DNA from: Arenibacter amylolyticus
GTDB taxonomy: Bacteria; Bacteroidota; Bacteroidia; Flavobacteriales; Flavobacteriaceae
Length of the DNA: 53,331 bases
Direction: 5' to 3'
Assembly (NCBI RefSeq): GCF_002150785.1
Contig: NZ_MTAZ01000053.1
Span: 1 to 53,331 of the forward strand
Shown: positions 16,119 to 25,982 of the stretch, piece after piece
Numbering within the stretch: the first letter of the stretch is position 1
How the letters are laid out: each line of letters opens with the position of its first letter
The notes under the pieces: generated by a model
What the model was told of the DNA's origin: nothing
Database searches by the model: none
What the model saw: only the letters and a program-made list of their open reading frames with translations
Position numbers and translations under genes: made by a program

Positions 16119-17336
16119 ATGCGATTACACAGAAATCTAGTATTTGCAGTTGTTGATGCCCTTAATCTTATATTTAATGAGGGCGAATATGCAGATAAGG
16201 TAGTAGAAAAAGTACTAAAATACGATAAGCGCTGGGGCGCACGGGATAGAGGTTTTATTGCCGAAACCACCTATGATATGGTGCGTTGGAAAAGGCTTTA
16301 TGCAGAAATTGCCGAGGTAAAGGCGCCATACAGTAGGCCCAACCTATTTAGAATGTTTGCTGTTTGGGCAGTTCTAAAAGGAATTCGACTTCCAGATTGG
16401 AAGCAAATAGAACCAACCCCTGAAAGAAGGATTAAAGGTAAGTTTGATGAACTTTCCAAAATCAGAAAATTTAGGGAATCCGTTCCAGACTGGATGGACG
16501 AGATGGCCGTTAAAGCCCTAGGAGAAGACCTGTGGACCAAGGAAATTGCAGCTCTAAATCAGCAAGCCGACGTTATCCTTCGCGTAAACACTTTAAAAAC
16601 CGATAAGGAAACCCTAAAGAATTCACTTCGTGAAGCTGGGATAGAAACGGAAAGTTTACGAGGATACCCAGATGCCTTAAAACTGGTTGAGCGAAGCAAT
16701 GTATTTATCACCGAACCCTTTAAAATGGGCTGGTTTGAAGTACAGGATGCATCGTCACAATTGGTAGCTCCGTTTTTGGATATACAACCCGGACAGCGAG
16801 TTGTGGATACTTGTGCTGGTGCAGGAGGCAAAACCCTCCACCTAGCTGCCTTAATGGAGAATAAGGGGCAATTGATTTCCTTGGACATCTATGGAAATAA
16901 GCTAAAAGAGCTTAAAAGAAGAGCCAAGAGAGCTGGGGCACACAATGTGGAAACCAGACTTATTGAAACCACCAAGGTAATTAAGAAGTTAACCAATACC
17001 GCAGATCGCGTACTTATAGACGCTCCTTGTACCGGACTTGGTGTTCTTAAGAGAAACCCAGATGCAAAATGGAAATTGCAACCAGAATTTCTTGAAAAAA
17101 TTATGGGTACCCAGCAAGATATTCTACAAGATTACAGTCGCATCGTTAAACCTGGCGGTAAGCTAGTTTATGCCACCTGTTCTATCCTACCGCAGGAAAA
17201 CATCCTGCAGGTAAAGAAATTCCTTAGGTCTGAGGCTGGAAAAGATTTTAGCCTAATTAAGGATACCAAAATCTATGCCTCCAAAACAGGCTACGACGGA
17301 TTCTATATGGCGCAATTAGAGAAGAATCCCGCATAA
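16119..17336 (+). CDS. RsmB/NOP family RNA (cytosine-5) methyltransferase
   Basis: A 405-residue SAM-dependent methyltransferase acting on rRNA or tRNA cytosine C5. The N-terminal region (about 1-140) resembles the NusB-like helical domain of RsmB. The catalytic domain shows the SAM loop DTCAGAGGKT (230-239), acidic end ISLDIYGN, motif IV DAPCTGLG (C304) and motif VI YATCSILPQEN (nucleophile C354). Both cysteines of the C5 mechanism are present. The protein is shorter than E. coli RsmB (about 430). The gene ends 11 bases before a strong terminator. The exact target cytosine cannot be told. Confidence 0.92.
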   Translation: MRLHRNLVFAVVDALNLIFNEGEYADKVVEKVLKYDKRWGARDRGFIAETTYDMVRWKRLYAEIAEVKAPYSRPNLFRMFAVWAVLKGIRLPDWKQIEPTPERRIKGKFDELSKIRKFRESVPDWMDEMAVKALGEDLWTKEIAALNQQADVILRVNTLKTDKETLKNSLREAGIETESLRGYPDALKLVERSNVFITEPFKMGWFEVQDASSQLVAPFLDIQPGQRVVDTCAGAGGKTLHLAALMENKGQLISLDIYGNKLKELKRRAKRAGAHNVETRLIETTKVIKKLTNTADRVLIDAPCTGLGVLKRNPDAKWKLQPEFLEKIMGTQQDILQDYSRIVKPGGKLVYATCSILPQENILQVKKFLRSEAGKDFSLIKDTKIYASKTGYDGFYMAQLEKNPA

Positions 17337-17347
17337 GGATGCCACTA

Positions 17348-17389
17348 AAACAAACGATCCCCGATGCAAACATCGGGGATCGTTTGTTT
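17348..17389. terminator. Strong bidirectional terminator with a 19-bp perfect stem
   Basis: A perfect 19-bp inverted repeat (17348-17366 with 17371-17389) with a 4-nt loop. It lies between the RNA methyltransferase stop on the plus strand and the His-rich gene stop on the minus strand, and the stem ends in A/T tracts, so it can work in both directions. Confidence 0.92.
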
Positions 17390-17427
17390 ATAAGGCTATG
17401 TAAAAACCTTCTCAGGTTATACACCTA

Positions 17428-17874
17428 TTAAATTCCAACTCGTATAATAGCATTGGGCATTCTCACCCCAACCCCTGTTCTTATAGTAGTTCCTCTATAA
17501 GGCCTATGAGGGCGGTAGTGCGCATTATGGTAATAGTAGAAAGAAGCATGACTGTGGTAATGGCTACTGTGGTGACAGTGAGCGTTACAATGCTGCCTGT
17601 GCTCCGCATAAGCGTCTCTTTTACCTTTTAGATAAGCTTTATAGGCTTTTCTGTTGCGCTTCTTAAGTTTCCGCTCATATGCCTTCTGCTCTTCCCAAAA
17701 CTCCTCTTCCTCTGCTTCAGCCAATTGTAGGGATTGTTCATACTCTGCATCTTCCATACCACGCTGCTCATAGTAAGATGGGCTATCTTTTTCATCCGTA
17801 TCTTTTTCTTGGGCAAAAGCACCAACTGTTATGAATAACAGACTCAACAATGATAAAAAATTAATTCTCTTCAT
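17428..17874 (-). CDS. Secreted His-rich protein of unknown function
   Basis: A 148-residue protein. I take the ATG at 17872-17874, where a clear signal peptide starts (MKRINFLSLLSLLFITVGAFAQ). The mature N-terminal half is acidic and coiled (EAEEEEFWEEQKAYERK), then basic (KLKKRNRKAYKAYLKGKRD). The C-terminal half has a stretch of His, Tyr, Ser and two Cys (residues about 93-125) suggestive of metal binding, then an Arg/Gly tail. I recognise no family. A His-rich secreted protein upstream of an acyl-CoA dehydrogenase has no obvious partner; the cation transporter lies 2 kb away on the opposite strand. Metal buffering is only a guess. Confidence 0.65.
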   Translation of the reverse strand: MKRINFLSLLSLLFITVGAFAQEKDTDEKDSPSYYEQRGMEDAEYEQSLQLAEAEEEEFWEEQKAYERKLKKRNRKAYKAYLKGKRDAYAEHRQHCNAHCHHSSHYHSHASFYYYHNAHYRPHRPYRGTTIRTGVGVRMPNAIIRVGI

Positions 17875-17980
17875 AATTGTAATTATTATTTTTCGAACCT
17901 TCCCGTTCGAAGCGTTGATTTGTATTTGAAACAACTAAAAGAGAAAAAACCCTACCTACTTCCTCAACAAACTATGTACT

Positions 17981-19789
17981 TTAAAAATAATCTCCCCCAG
18001 CTTTTAGGGTTAACCCATCTTTATGCATTATGATATCAGCTAGTGCATTGGTTTTTATCAACTTGTACTTAAAGTAAAACTTCATAGCGTGAATTTTACT
18101 TTGATAGAATGGGGTAGAATAGGTTTTGTCCTTAGCTCGCAGGTCGGATTCGGCTTTTAACGCGATATCTAGCCATACCCAACCAAGCACTAAATTCCCC
18201 ATAAATTCCATAAACACCGTGGCATCCGCTAGAAAACGTTCATAATCTCCTTGTTTGGCAATAGGCATTAAATAGGCGGTTACCTCTTGTATCAACTTAA
18301 TTTTATCACCTAATATTTTAGCATAGGGAATTAACGAATCCATGGCAATTGCCTCGGTAATGGTAGTATGTATTTCATTTAGCAAAAACTCCAAAGCTTT
18401 CCCATTATCCATAAGTACCTTGCGCCCCAAGAGGTCCTGAGACTGTATTCCCGTTGTTCCCTCGTAAATACTATAAATCCGAATATCCCTGTAATATTGT
18501 TGCAGTATATAATCTGAGCAGAAACCATAGCCCCCCAGCACCTGAAGTCCGTTACTTACTGCCCTTGCTCCTGCCTCGGAGGGATATGTTTTTACAATGG
18601 GCGTTATAATTTCCAAAAGGTATTCGTACTTCTTTTTAGTCTCGGAATCTTTTTTGGCAAGCGCTAGATCGTGATACTTTGCGGCCAACAATATGAGACC
18701 TAAGGAACCTTCGGCAATTGTCTTTTGCAGTAACAACATGCGCCTTACATCTGGGTGTTCTATTATTAAACACGGTTTCTCCATAGGGTCTTTTTTGCCA
18801 GAACTACGGAGTTTTCTGCCTTGTGTACGTTCTCTTGCGTAGGCGAGTGAGGCCTGGTAAGCCGCCATCGCTATTGCTCCAGCTCCCCTACCTACCCCAA
18901 TCCGAGCGTCGTTCATCATTTGGAACATATATTTTAATCCCTGGTGTGCTTCTCCTACCAACCATCCCCTACAGTTATTATGGTCCCCAAACCCCAAATG
19001 CGTGGTAGCAAAACCACGTTGCCCCATTTTCTCAAAATCGGCCAAAGTGCTTACATCGTTTTTTACAAGCTCGCCGCCCTCTAGCCGTAATTTTGGCACT
19101 ACAAATAAAGAAATTCCCTTGGTACCTGCGGGTGCTCCCTCTATACGGGCCAATACCAGGTGAACAATATTTTCCACATAGGGGTAATCGCCCCCTGAAA
19201 TAAATATTTTTTGCCCCTTTATCAGATGATACCCCTTCTGCTGGGGTATGGCCTTGGTAGTAATATCCGACAAGGAGCTGCCAGCATCGGGTTCTGTGAG
19301 GCACATAGTACCTCCCCACTCGCCCGACAGCATTTTTGAGATATAGGTTTCCTTTAGATCGCTATTACCAAAATGGGTGATTAGCTCCGCAGCTCCCAAG
19401 GTTAGGGTGAGGTGTCCGGGGAGGTGATTATTAGCCGCATCCATCACGTACATAGCTGCTGTATGTACTATAAATGGTAGCTGCAATCCGCCTATCTCAT
19501 AATCGAAAGGACCACAGATTAAACCCATTTCTCCCCCCTTCTTCATTATCACCCCCACCTGCTTATGCACCATCACTTCCCCCTCCCTAAACTCGGCAGG
19601 AAATTGGTCCATCTCTCTAAAAAACGGAAACAGTTCACGATCGGAAAATTCCTTTACCGCATCCAAAAACAACTCCATGGATTCCATATTGTGATCCTGA
19701 TACCGCTCCAATTGTAACAAGGAGGGAAGTCCGTGTACCTTGTCCAATAAATATTTTAGGGTCAGAAAATCGATGTATTGCGCTGCCAT
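17981..19789 (-). CDS. Acyl-CoA dehydrogenase, large DmdC-like type
   Basis: A 602-residue FAD-dependent dehydrogenase. I place the start at the ATG at 19787-19789 (MAAQYIDFLTLKYLL), 54 bases inside the open frame, because conserved sequence begins there. It has an N-terminal helical extension, the FAD motif CLTEPDAGSSLSDI and IFISGGD, the ARIGVGRGAGAIA segment, and a C-terminal extra domain after the EGTTGIQSQDLLGRKV motif. Ordinary acyl-CoA dehydrogenases have about 380-400 residues. This long form is shared with DmdC (3-methylmercaptopropionyl-CoA dehydrogenase) and related fatty-acyl enzymes. Substrate is uncertain. It is divergent from the cation transporter. Confidence 0.88.
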   Translation of the reverse strand: MAAQYIDFLTLKYLLDKVHGLPSLLQLERYQDHNMESMELFLDAVKEFSDRELFPFFREMDQFPAEFREGEVMVHKQVGVIMKKGGEMGLICGPFDYEIGGLQLPFIVHTAAMYVMDAANNHLPGHLTLTLGAAELITHFGNSDLKETYISKMLSGEWGGTMCLTEPDAGSSLSDITTKAIPQQKGYHLIKGQKIFISGGDYPYVENIVHLVLARIEGAPAGTKGISLFVVPKLRLEGGELVKNDVSTLADFEKMGQRGFATTHLGFGDHNNCRGWLVGEAHQGLKYMFQMMNDARIGVGRGAGAIAMAAYQASLAYARERTQGRKLRSSGKKDPMEKPCLIIEHPDVRRMLLLQKTIAEGSLGLILLAAKYHDLALAKKDSETKKKYEYLLEIITPIVKTYPSEAGARAVSNGLQVLGGYGFCSDYILQQYYRDIRIYSIYEGTTGIQSQDLLGRKVLMDNGKALEFLLNEIHTTITEAIAMDSLIPYAKILGDKIKLIQEVTAYLMPIAKQGDYERFLADATVFMEFMGNLVLGWVWLDIALKAESDLRAKDKTYSTPFYQSKIHAMKFYFKYKLIKTNALADIIMHKDGLTLKAGGDYF

Positions 19790-19912
19790 AGTATAGATTG
19801 GTTTGGTTAATATCCTTACTAAGATAAAATATAATCGATCCAAATCCCATCCCTTCTCCTATCATTCCCTTGCAAGCATAAAAATCTAAGGTACTATATC
19901 AATTAAGTCCGC

Positions 19913-19920
19913 TATCTTTG
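19913..19920 (+). promoter_or_regulatory. TAnnTTTG -7 element that decides the CDF start
   Basis: TATCTTTG. The in-frame TTG at 19918 that would extend the transporter gene lies inside this element, upstream of the expected transcript start at about 19927, so it cannot be the translation start. The next in-frame TTG is at 19945. Confidence 0.6.
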
Positions 19921-19944
19921 GGGATTAAAACTCACTATTCAGGA

Positions 19945-20811
19945 TTGAAGAACGAAAATAAAGCCATAAAGACCATTTATTTTAGTATTGCCGGGAGTTT
20001 ATTATTGGCAATTATAAAGGCCTTGGCAGGCTTTTTTGGAAACTCTTATGCGTTAATAGCGGATGCTATAGAGTCTACCACCGATATATTCTCTTCCCTC
20101 TTGGTGCTTTTTGGCTTAAAGTATGCCAAAAGACCAGCAGACGAAAACCACCCTTATGGCCATGGTAAAATAGAACCCCTTATTACCTTTATGGTAGTTG
20201 GTTTTTTACTATTATCAGCAGGTTTAATCGCCTACACCAGTATACAGAATATACAAACCCCTCACTTACCCCCTAAGCCGTGGACCTTGGCAGTCCTAGC
20301 GGGTATCATTGTATGGAAGGAAGTATCCTTTAGACTTGTGCTCAAAAAAAGTATTGCTACCAACAGCTCCTCCCTAAAAGCGGATGCTTGGCACCATAGA
20401 AGTGATGCCATCACCTCGATAATGGCGTTTATAGGTATCTCCATTGCCCTCTTATTAGGGGATGGCTTTGAAACTGCCGATGATTGGGCAGCCTTATTTG
20501 CGGCCGGCTTCATTATTTACAATAGCTATTTGATATTCCGTCCTGCATTAGGTGAGGTGATGGACGAACATAGGTACGACGACCTGATTGAGGAGATAAG
20601 AGTAGTTTCGGCAGGTGTAAAAGGGGTTCTGGGAACCGAAAAATGCTTTGTAAGAAAGACAGGCACTAGATACCATGTAGATCTTCATGCCTTGGTTGAT
20701 GGGAAAATAAGCGTAACGGAAGGTCACGCTATATCCCACCTACTAAAAGACACCCTGATGAGTAAAATACCGAATCTAGATAACGTATTAATCCATATTG
20801 AACCTAAATAA
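19945..20811 (+). CDS. Cation diffusion facilitator transporter
   Basis: A 288-residue inner-membrane transporter exporting divalent cations (Zn, Fe, Mn or Co) against protons. I take TTG 19945 (KNENKAIKTIYFS) as start because the earlier TTG at 19918 falls within a promoter core. It has six predicted helices between about residue 10 and 200. The metal-site motifs are SYALIADAIES in helix 2, ENHPYGHGKIEP and the helix 5 WHHRSDAI (H and D ligands). A cytoplasmic C-terminal domain follows (RVVSAGVKGVLGTEKCFVRK, VDLHALVDG). It is divergent from the acyl-CoA dehydrogenase. Which cation it moves is not clear. Confidence 0.92.
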   Translation: MKNENKAIKTIYFSIAGSLLLAIIKALAGFFGNSYALIADAIESTTDIFSSLLVLFGLKYAKRPADENHPYGHGKIEPLITFMVVGFLLLSAGLIAYTSIQNIQTPHLPPKPWTLAVLAGIIVWKEVSFRLVLKKSIATNSSSLKADAWHHRSDAITSIMAFIGISIALLLGDGFETADDWAALFAAGFIIYNSYLIFRPALGEVMDEHRYDDLIEEIRVVSAGVKGVLGTEKCFVRKTGTRYHVDLHALVDGKISVTEGHAISHLLKDTLMSKIPNLDNVLIHIEPK

Positions 20812-21049
20812 TACCTAAAGTTGCCTCCCTTTTGATTGTATACTGAAAGGTTCTTCCTGAGTCCTAAATCCTAGGCATCCCTCCAAAATGAGGAAACCAA
20901 TAAATTGTAGAAACTGAGAGAAGAATTCCAAGCCGATTTGGTATAAAGAACGTCATCAAAATCCCCCTTTTCACCCCACTTTTCCATTTATTACCAACTA
21001 CCCTAAAAAACTGTTGATCAATCCCCTTAAAAATTACAGTTTAAAACCG

Positions 21050-21057
21050 TAAATTTG
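21050..21057 (+). promoter_or_regulatory. TAnnTTTG -7 element of purL
   Basis: TAAATTTG, 33 bases before the purL ATG, matches the consensus. No TTG at usual spacing (the nearest is at 21014). The 278-bp region between the CDF gene and purL shows no riboswitch or other feature that I can recognise. Confidence 0.6.
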
Positions 21058-21089
21058 TGCCTTTCTTAATCATACAATTTATAAACTAG

Positions 21090-24000
21090 ATGATTCATTT
21101 CTTCGGAGACCTCGACACCAAAGTATTTGCGGTACAAACCAAGCAAGATCTGTTACAGGAAGATATTTTAAAACTTAGCTGGTTGTTTGGTAATCAGCCC
21201 AAAATAATAGCGGCGTCCTTAGACGCCTTTTTTGTTGGTCCTAGGGCAGCCATGATTACTCCATGGAGTACCAATGCCACGGAAATCACCCAAAACATGG
21301 GGATATCCGGGATAATAAGAATTGAGGAGTTTGTAGCTTCTACCAAGGAGTTTAAAGACTACGACCCCATGCTGTCTCAAAAATACAGTTCCTTAGATCA
21401 GGATATTTTTAAGGTAGACGTTCAGCCTGCCCCTATCTTGGAGATAGAGGACATTGCTGCCTACAATGAGCAGGAAGGCTTGGCCTTAAACGAGGAGGAA
21501 GTGGAATACCTAGAGCAAATGTCTCAGAAGATTGGACGTAAACTAACCGATTCCGAAGTTTTTGGATTTAGTCAGGTTAACTCCGAACACTGTAGACATA
21601 AGATATTTAACGGCACCTTTATTATAGATGGTGAAGAAAAGCCGTCCTCCCTATTCCAGCTAATTAAAAAGACCTCCAAGGAGAATCCAGGGGATATTGT
21701 ATCGGCCTATAAAGATAATGTGGCCTTTATTAAAGGGCCTAAAGCGGTACAATTTGCCCCGAAATCTGCAGACAAGCCCGACTTCTATGAAGAAAGCGAA
21801 TTCGATTCTGTGATTTCGCTAAAAGCGGAAACCCATAACTTCCCTACAACGGTAGAACCCTTTAACGGGGCAGCTACTGGTGCAGGGGGTGAAATACGCG
21901 ACCGTCTTGCTGGTGGTAAAGGATCACTTCCCTTGGCAGGTACGGCAGTGTACATGACCGCTTACTCCAGGTTGGAAGAAAACAGACCTTGGGAGAAGGC
22001 TATGGAAGAAAGGGAATGGTTGTACCAAACCCCTATGGACATCCTGATAAAAGCCTCTAACGGAGCTTCAGATTTCGGAAATAAATTTGGTCAGCCTTTA
22101 ATTGCCGGTTCGGTACTCACATTTGAACATGAAGAGGACGCTCGTAAATTAGGTTTCGACAAAGTAATAATGCAGGCTGGTGGAATAGGATATGGAAAAG
22201 CAGAGCAAGCGTTGAAGGACGAACCAAAATCTGGGGATAAGATAGTTATCCTTGGTGGTGACAACTACCGAATTGGGATGGGTGGTGCTGCAGTTTCCAG
22301 TGCCAATACCGGAGAATTTGGTTCAACGATTGAACTAAACGCCATTCAGCGTTCTAACCCTGAAATGCAAAAAAGGGCCGCCAATGCTATTAGGGGTATG
22401 GTAGAGGCAAAAAACAACCCTATTGTTTCCATTCACGATCACGGTGCTGGAGGGCATTTAAACTGTCTTTCCGAATTAGTGGAAGACACAGGCGGACAGA
22501 TAGATTTGGATAAACTCCCTGTTGGAGATCCTACCTTATCGGCTAAGGAAACCATTGGGAACGAATCCCAAGAGAGAATGGGATTGGTAATCGGGAAGCA
22601 AGACATAGACATGCTGCAACGTATTGCAGATAGGGAAAGATCCCCCATGTATAAAGTAGGAGAGGTCACTGGCGATAAACGTTTTACCTTCGAATCTAGC
22701 ACTACAGGTGAAAAACCAATGGACTTGGACCTTTCCGACATGTTTGGAAGCTCTCCAAAGACCATTATGACAGATACTACCATTAATAGGGAGTACGCTG
22801 CTCCTTCTTATTCTTTGGAGCATTTCCACGAGTACTTGGAAAACGTACTTCAGTTAGAAGCAGTTGCCTCCAAGGATTGGCTTACCAACAAGGTAGACCG
22901 TTGTGTGGGAGGAAGAGTTGCCAAGCAACAATGTGTAGGACCTCTTCAACTACCCTTGAACAATTGCGGAGTAATGGCCTTAGATTTTAAAGGAAAGGAA
23001 GGAATTGCAACCTCTATTGGGCACTCCCCCATTTCCGGATTAATAGACCCTACCGCTGGAAGCAAAAACAGTATAGCAGAAGCCTTAACCAATATTGTTT
23101 GGGCGCCGTTAAAAGACGGACTCTCTTCTGTTTCATTATCCGCAAACTGGATGTGGCCGTGTAACAATGAAGGGGAAGATGCCAGATTGTATGAAGCGGT
23201 ATCTGCGGTTTCCGATTTTTCTATCGCATTGGGCATTAATGTACCTACCGGGAAAGATTCGCTTTCTATGAAACAGCGTTATAAGAACGATGAGGTAATT
23301 GCACCCGGAACAGTAATCATCTCCGCTGCTGCCAACTGTAACGATATTAATAAGGTAGTGGAGCCCGTTTTACAAAAAAATGGAGGAGATATTTATTATA
23401 TCAACTTATCGGAAGATAGTCACAAATTAGGCGGATCTTCTTTTGCTCAAGTTTTCAATACTATTGGCAACGAAGCACCTTCCGTACTGAACGCCCAGAA
23501 CTTTAAAAACACCTTTAACACTATACAAACCTTAATTGGGGATGGGAAAATCCTTGCTGGGCATGACGTGGCCTCAGGCGGTTTAATTACTACGCTCTTA
23601 GAACTCTGTTTTGCAGATCAACAACTAGGTGCTAATTTAGATCTAAGCCCTATCTCGGAAGCCGATACCATTAAGGTGTTATTTGCCGAAAATTCAGGAA
23701 TCGTTTTCCAGGCAAAGGACGCCTCCGTAGAAGCGGTACTTAAGGAAGCCGGAATCACCTTTTATAATATTGGTTCTGTTACCGAAGAAGCCACGCTAAC
23801 CATTAAGAATAATGAGGTGGAATTAGGGCTGAATATCGAATCATTAAGGGATACTTGGTTTAAAACCTCCTACTTGTTAGATCAACGACAAACAGCCAAT
23901 AATTTGGCGAAAGATCGTTATGACAACTATAAGAAGCAGCCTTTAAAATATAGCTTCCCATCTCATTTTGATGGAAAAGCACCACAAATACCTGCCGCTG

Positions 24001-24758
24001 GAAATAGACCAAAAGCAGCTATTTTGAGGGAAAAAGGAAGTAATTCTGAACGAGAAATGGCCAACGCTATGTATTTGGCCGGATTTGATGTTAAGGACGT
24101 TCATATGACCGACTTAATATCAGGTAGAGAAACCTTGGAGGATATTCAATTTATTGGCGCTGTAGGCGGATTCTCTAACTCCGATGTATTGGGAAGTGCC
24201 AAAGGTTGGGCCGGAGCGTTTAAGTACAACGAAAAAGCCAACAAAGCATTGAAGGCATTCTTTGATAGGCCAGACACCTTATCTGTTGGGATCTGTAATG
24301 GCTGTCAATTATTCATGGAATTGGAGTTGATCAACCCAGATCATGAAACCCATGGTAAAATGACCTATAACGATTCTAAGAAGCACGAGAGCGGATTTAG
24401 TTCCGTGACCATCCAGAAAAATAACTCTGTGATGCTTTCTACCTTAGAAGGTGCCAAACTAGGAGTTTGGATATCTCATGGGGAAGGGAAATTTAGCCTA
24501 CCCCTATCGCAGGAAAACTATCAGATTGTAGCCCAATACGGCTATGAAGGATATCCGGCAAATCCCAATGGCAGTGATTACAATACTGCCATGATGTGTG
24601 ATAAGACTGGGAGACATTTAGTTACCATGCCCCATATAGAACGGTCTATATTCCAATGGAACTGGCCTTACTACCCCAAGGATAGAAAAGATGAAGTTTC
24701 TCCTTGGTTAGAAGCATTTGTAAACGCTAGAAAATGGTTGGAGAAGAACGCTAAGTAA
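21090..24758 (+). CDS. purL: Phosphoribosylformylglycinamidine synthase, single-chain
   Basis: A 1222-residue enzyme for step 4 of purine synthesis (FGAR plus glutamine to FGAM). The PurS-like N-terminal part is about 1-150. Then come a linker and two ATP-grasp-like AIR-synthase units with conserved NSEHCRHK (about 169), KAETHNFPT, and CNNEGEDARLY. The C-terminal glutaminase domain holds the nucleophile C1069 in GICNGCQ and the SHGEGKF element. Length fits the long PurL type of Proteobacteria and Bacteroidota (about 1220-1300) rather than the split PurQLS. Stop is followed by a terminator at 24782. Confidence 0.97.
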   Translation: MIHFFGDLDTKVFAVQTKQDLLQEDILKLSWLFGNQPKIIAASLDAFFVGPRAAMITPWSTNATEITQNMGISGIIRIEEFVASTKEFKDYDPMLSQKYSSLDQDIFKVDVQPAPILEIEDIAAYNEQEGLALNEEEVEYLEQMSQKIGRKLTDSEVFGFSQVNSEHCRHKIFNGTFIIDGEEKPSSLFQLIKKTSKENPGDIVSAYKDNVAFIKGPKAVQFAPKSADKPDFYEESEFDSVISLKAETHNFPTTVEPFNGAATGAGGEIRDRLAGGKGSLPLAGTAVYMTAYSRLEENRPWEKAMEEREWLYQTPMDILIKASNGASDFGNKFGQPLIAGSVLTFEHEEDARKLGFDKVIMQAGGIGYGKAEQALKDEPKSGDKIVILGGDNYRIGMGGAAVSSANTGEFGSTIELNAIQRSNPEMQKRAANAIRGMVEAKNNPIVSIHDHGAGGHLNCLSELVEDTGGQIDLDKLPVGDPTLSAKETIGNESQERMGLVIGKQDIDMLQRIADRERSPMYKVGEVTGDKRFTFESSTTGEKPMDLDLSDMFGSSPKTIMTDTTINREYAAPSYSLEHFHEYLENVLQLEAVASKDWLTNKVDRCVGGRVAKQQCVGPLQLPLNNCGVMALDFKGKEGIATSIGHSPISGLIDPTAGSKNSIAEALTNIVWAPLKDGLSSVSLSANWMWPCNNEGEDARLYEAVSAVSDFSIALGINVPTGKDSLSMKQRYKNDEVIAPGTVIISAAANCNDINKVVEPVLQKNGGDIYYINLSEDSHKLGGSSFAQVFNTIGNEAPSVLNAQNFKNTFNTIQTLIGDGKILAGHDVASGGLITTLLELCFADQQLGANLDLSPISEADTIKVLFAENSGIVFQAKDASVEAVLKEAGITFYNIGSVTEEATLTIKNNEVELGLNIESLRDTWFKTSYLLDQRQTANNLAKDRYDNYKKQPLKYSFPSHFDGKAPQIPAAGNRPKAAILREKGSNSEREMANAMYLAGFDVKDVHMTDLISGRETLEDIQFIGAVGGFSNSDVLGSAKGWAGAFKYNEKANKALKAFFDRPDTLSVGICNGCQLFMELELINPDHETHGKMTYNDSKKHESGFSSVTIQKNNSVMLSTLEGAKLGVWISHGEGKFSLPLSQENYQIVAQYGYEGYPANPNGSDYNTAMMCDKTGRHLVTMPHIERSIFQWNWPYYPKDRKDEVSPWLEAFVNARKWLEKNAK

Positions 24759-24781
24759 TTCTCATTTATCAATTTTAATAC

Positions 24782-24823
24782 AAATTACCCCGTTGGACAT
24801 TTCCTTCGGGGTAATTTATTTTT
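24782..24823 (+). terminator. Terminator of purL
   Basis: A perfect 11-bp stem (24782-24792 with 24807-24817) with a 14-nt loop followed by T-rich sequence to 24823, 24 bases after the purL stop. Confidence 0.9.
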
Positions 24824-25025
24824 AGAGCCTAGTTGATGTTGTTCAGTAAAATTAGTTTTACCGAATATTTACCATATTTCTTAAATAGTTTATGACCGAA
24901 AAATCATTACTTTTAAAAGTTCCTGATTTTTCATTTCTAGGTTTTATGAACGTTGATTGATCATATATACGCCTAGTTCTTAATTATCCATATTTCAGGA
25001 ATTTGAATTCTAAACAGCTTATAAA

Positions 25026-25841
25026 TTGAAGAAAACCACCAACTATAAAGCCATAAATAGAGCCTCTTGGAATAACCGGGTAGAAACACATTTAAGTTCG
25101 GCATTCTATGACCTTAATGGTTTTCTAAATGGAAAATCGTCCTTAAAATCAATAGAACTAGACTTGTTGGGCAATGTGAAGGGTAAAAGTATACTTCATT
25201 TGCAGTGTCACTTTGGTCAAGATACCATCTCTCTTAGCCGTTTAGGAGCACATGCTACAGGTATAGATCTGTCTGACAAAGCAATTGAGGCTGCCAAGAA
25301 AATTGCCGCTGATACAAACTCCAAAACAACTTTTATTTGTTGCGATATATATGATTTACCAAAACATTTAAAAAAACGATTTGATATTGTTTTTACAAGC
25401 TATGGAACCATTGGATGGTTACCCGATTTAAGTGAATGGTCGGAAATTATTTCTCGATTTCTAAAACCGGGTGGAAAGTTTGTATTCGTAGAATTTCATC
25501 CTGTAGTATGGATGTTTGATGACAATTTTGAAAAAATTGGCTATAATTACTTCAACTCAGGAGCAATTGTAGAAACAGAACAAGGAACTTATGCCGATAA
25601 AAATGCAGGAATTGAACAGGAGTATGTAATGTGGAACCACAGCTTAAGCGAAGTGATCCATAACCTACTTATGGCGGGACTAGAAATTAAAGCATTTGAG
25701 GAATTTGATTACTCACCTTATAATTGTTTCAATCATACCGTAGAAATAGCACCTGGGAAATTCAGAATAAAACACCTGGAAAATAAGATTCCAATGGTCT
25801 ATTCCTTAGTCGCAACTAAAAAAAATACTTCCTCAGAATAA
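25026..25841 (+). CDS. Class I SAM-dependent methyltransferase
   Basis: A 271-residue methyltransferase with a Rossmann SAM site: GKSILHLQCHFGQDTISLSRLGA (about 52-74, motif I), acidic GIDLSDKAIE, and later FTSYGTIGWLPDL (motif IV) and LKPGGKFVFVEF (motif post-II). It starts with TTG at 25026, since the conserved NRASWNNRVETH element begins soon after and no upstream ATG is in frame. Target substrate is unknown; small-molecule methyltransferases of this type (Methyltransf_11/25) include ubiquinone/menaquinone and toxin-modifying enzymes. It does not look linked to neighbours. Confidence 0.85.
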   Translation: MKKTTNYKAINRASWNNRVETHLSSAFYDLNGFLNGKSSLKSIELDLLGNVKGKSILHLQCHFGQDTISLSRLGAHATGIDLSDKAIEAAKKIAADTNSKTTFICCDIYDLPKHLKKRFDIVFTSYGTIGWLPDLSEWSEIISRFLKPGGKFVFVEFHPVVWMFDDNFEKIGYNYFNSGAIVETEQGTYADKNAGIEQEYVMWNHSLSEVIHNLLMAGLEIKAFEEFDYSPYNCFNHTVEIAPGKFRIKHLENKIPMVYSLVATKKNTSSE

Positions 25842-25936
25842 TAAAAGGTTAGTCGCACATAGTTTTCCCTCTAATACATTAATGCCCTTTTTTTTACTAC
25901 CTGTTACTGATATCCCATAAAACGCTTGGTTTTAAA

Positions 25937-25944
25937 TATCTTTG
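25937..25944 (+). promoter_or_regulatory. TAnnTTTG -7 element
   Basis: TATCTTTG, 39 bases before the ATG at 25983. It excludes the in-frame TTG at 25926 as a start because that would lie upstream of transcription. Confidence 0.6.
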
Positions 25945-25982
25945 GGGCGTATAATCCATCAAATCATATTCAAAAAGACTCT

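Noticed and set aside
17981-19789. The large acyl-CoA dehydrogenase as specifically DmdC in sulfur metabolism
   Set aside because: No dmdA, dmdB or dmdD-like gene lies nearby; only the long domain form is shared, so substrate is left open.
19918-19944. TTG at 19918 as start of the cation transporter
   Set aside because: It lies in a TAnnTTTG promoter core, so it would be untranscribed; TTG 19945 is used instead.
20812-21089. A purine riboswitch in the region upstream of purL
   Set aside because: No conserved three-way junction or paired loops are visible; only a promoter core was found.
24892-24960. 22-codon ATG frame in the gap after purL
   Set aside because: It is short with no family resemblance, and such frames are expected by chance in this AT-rich gap.
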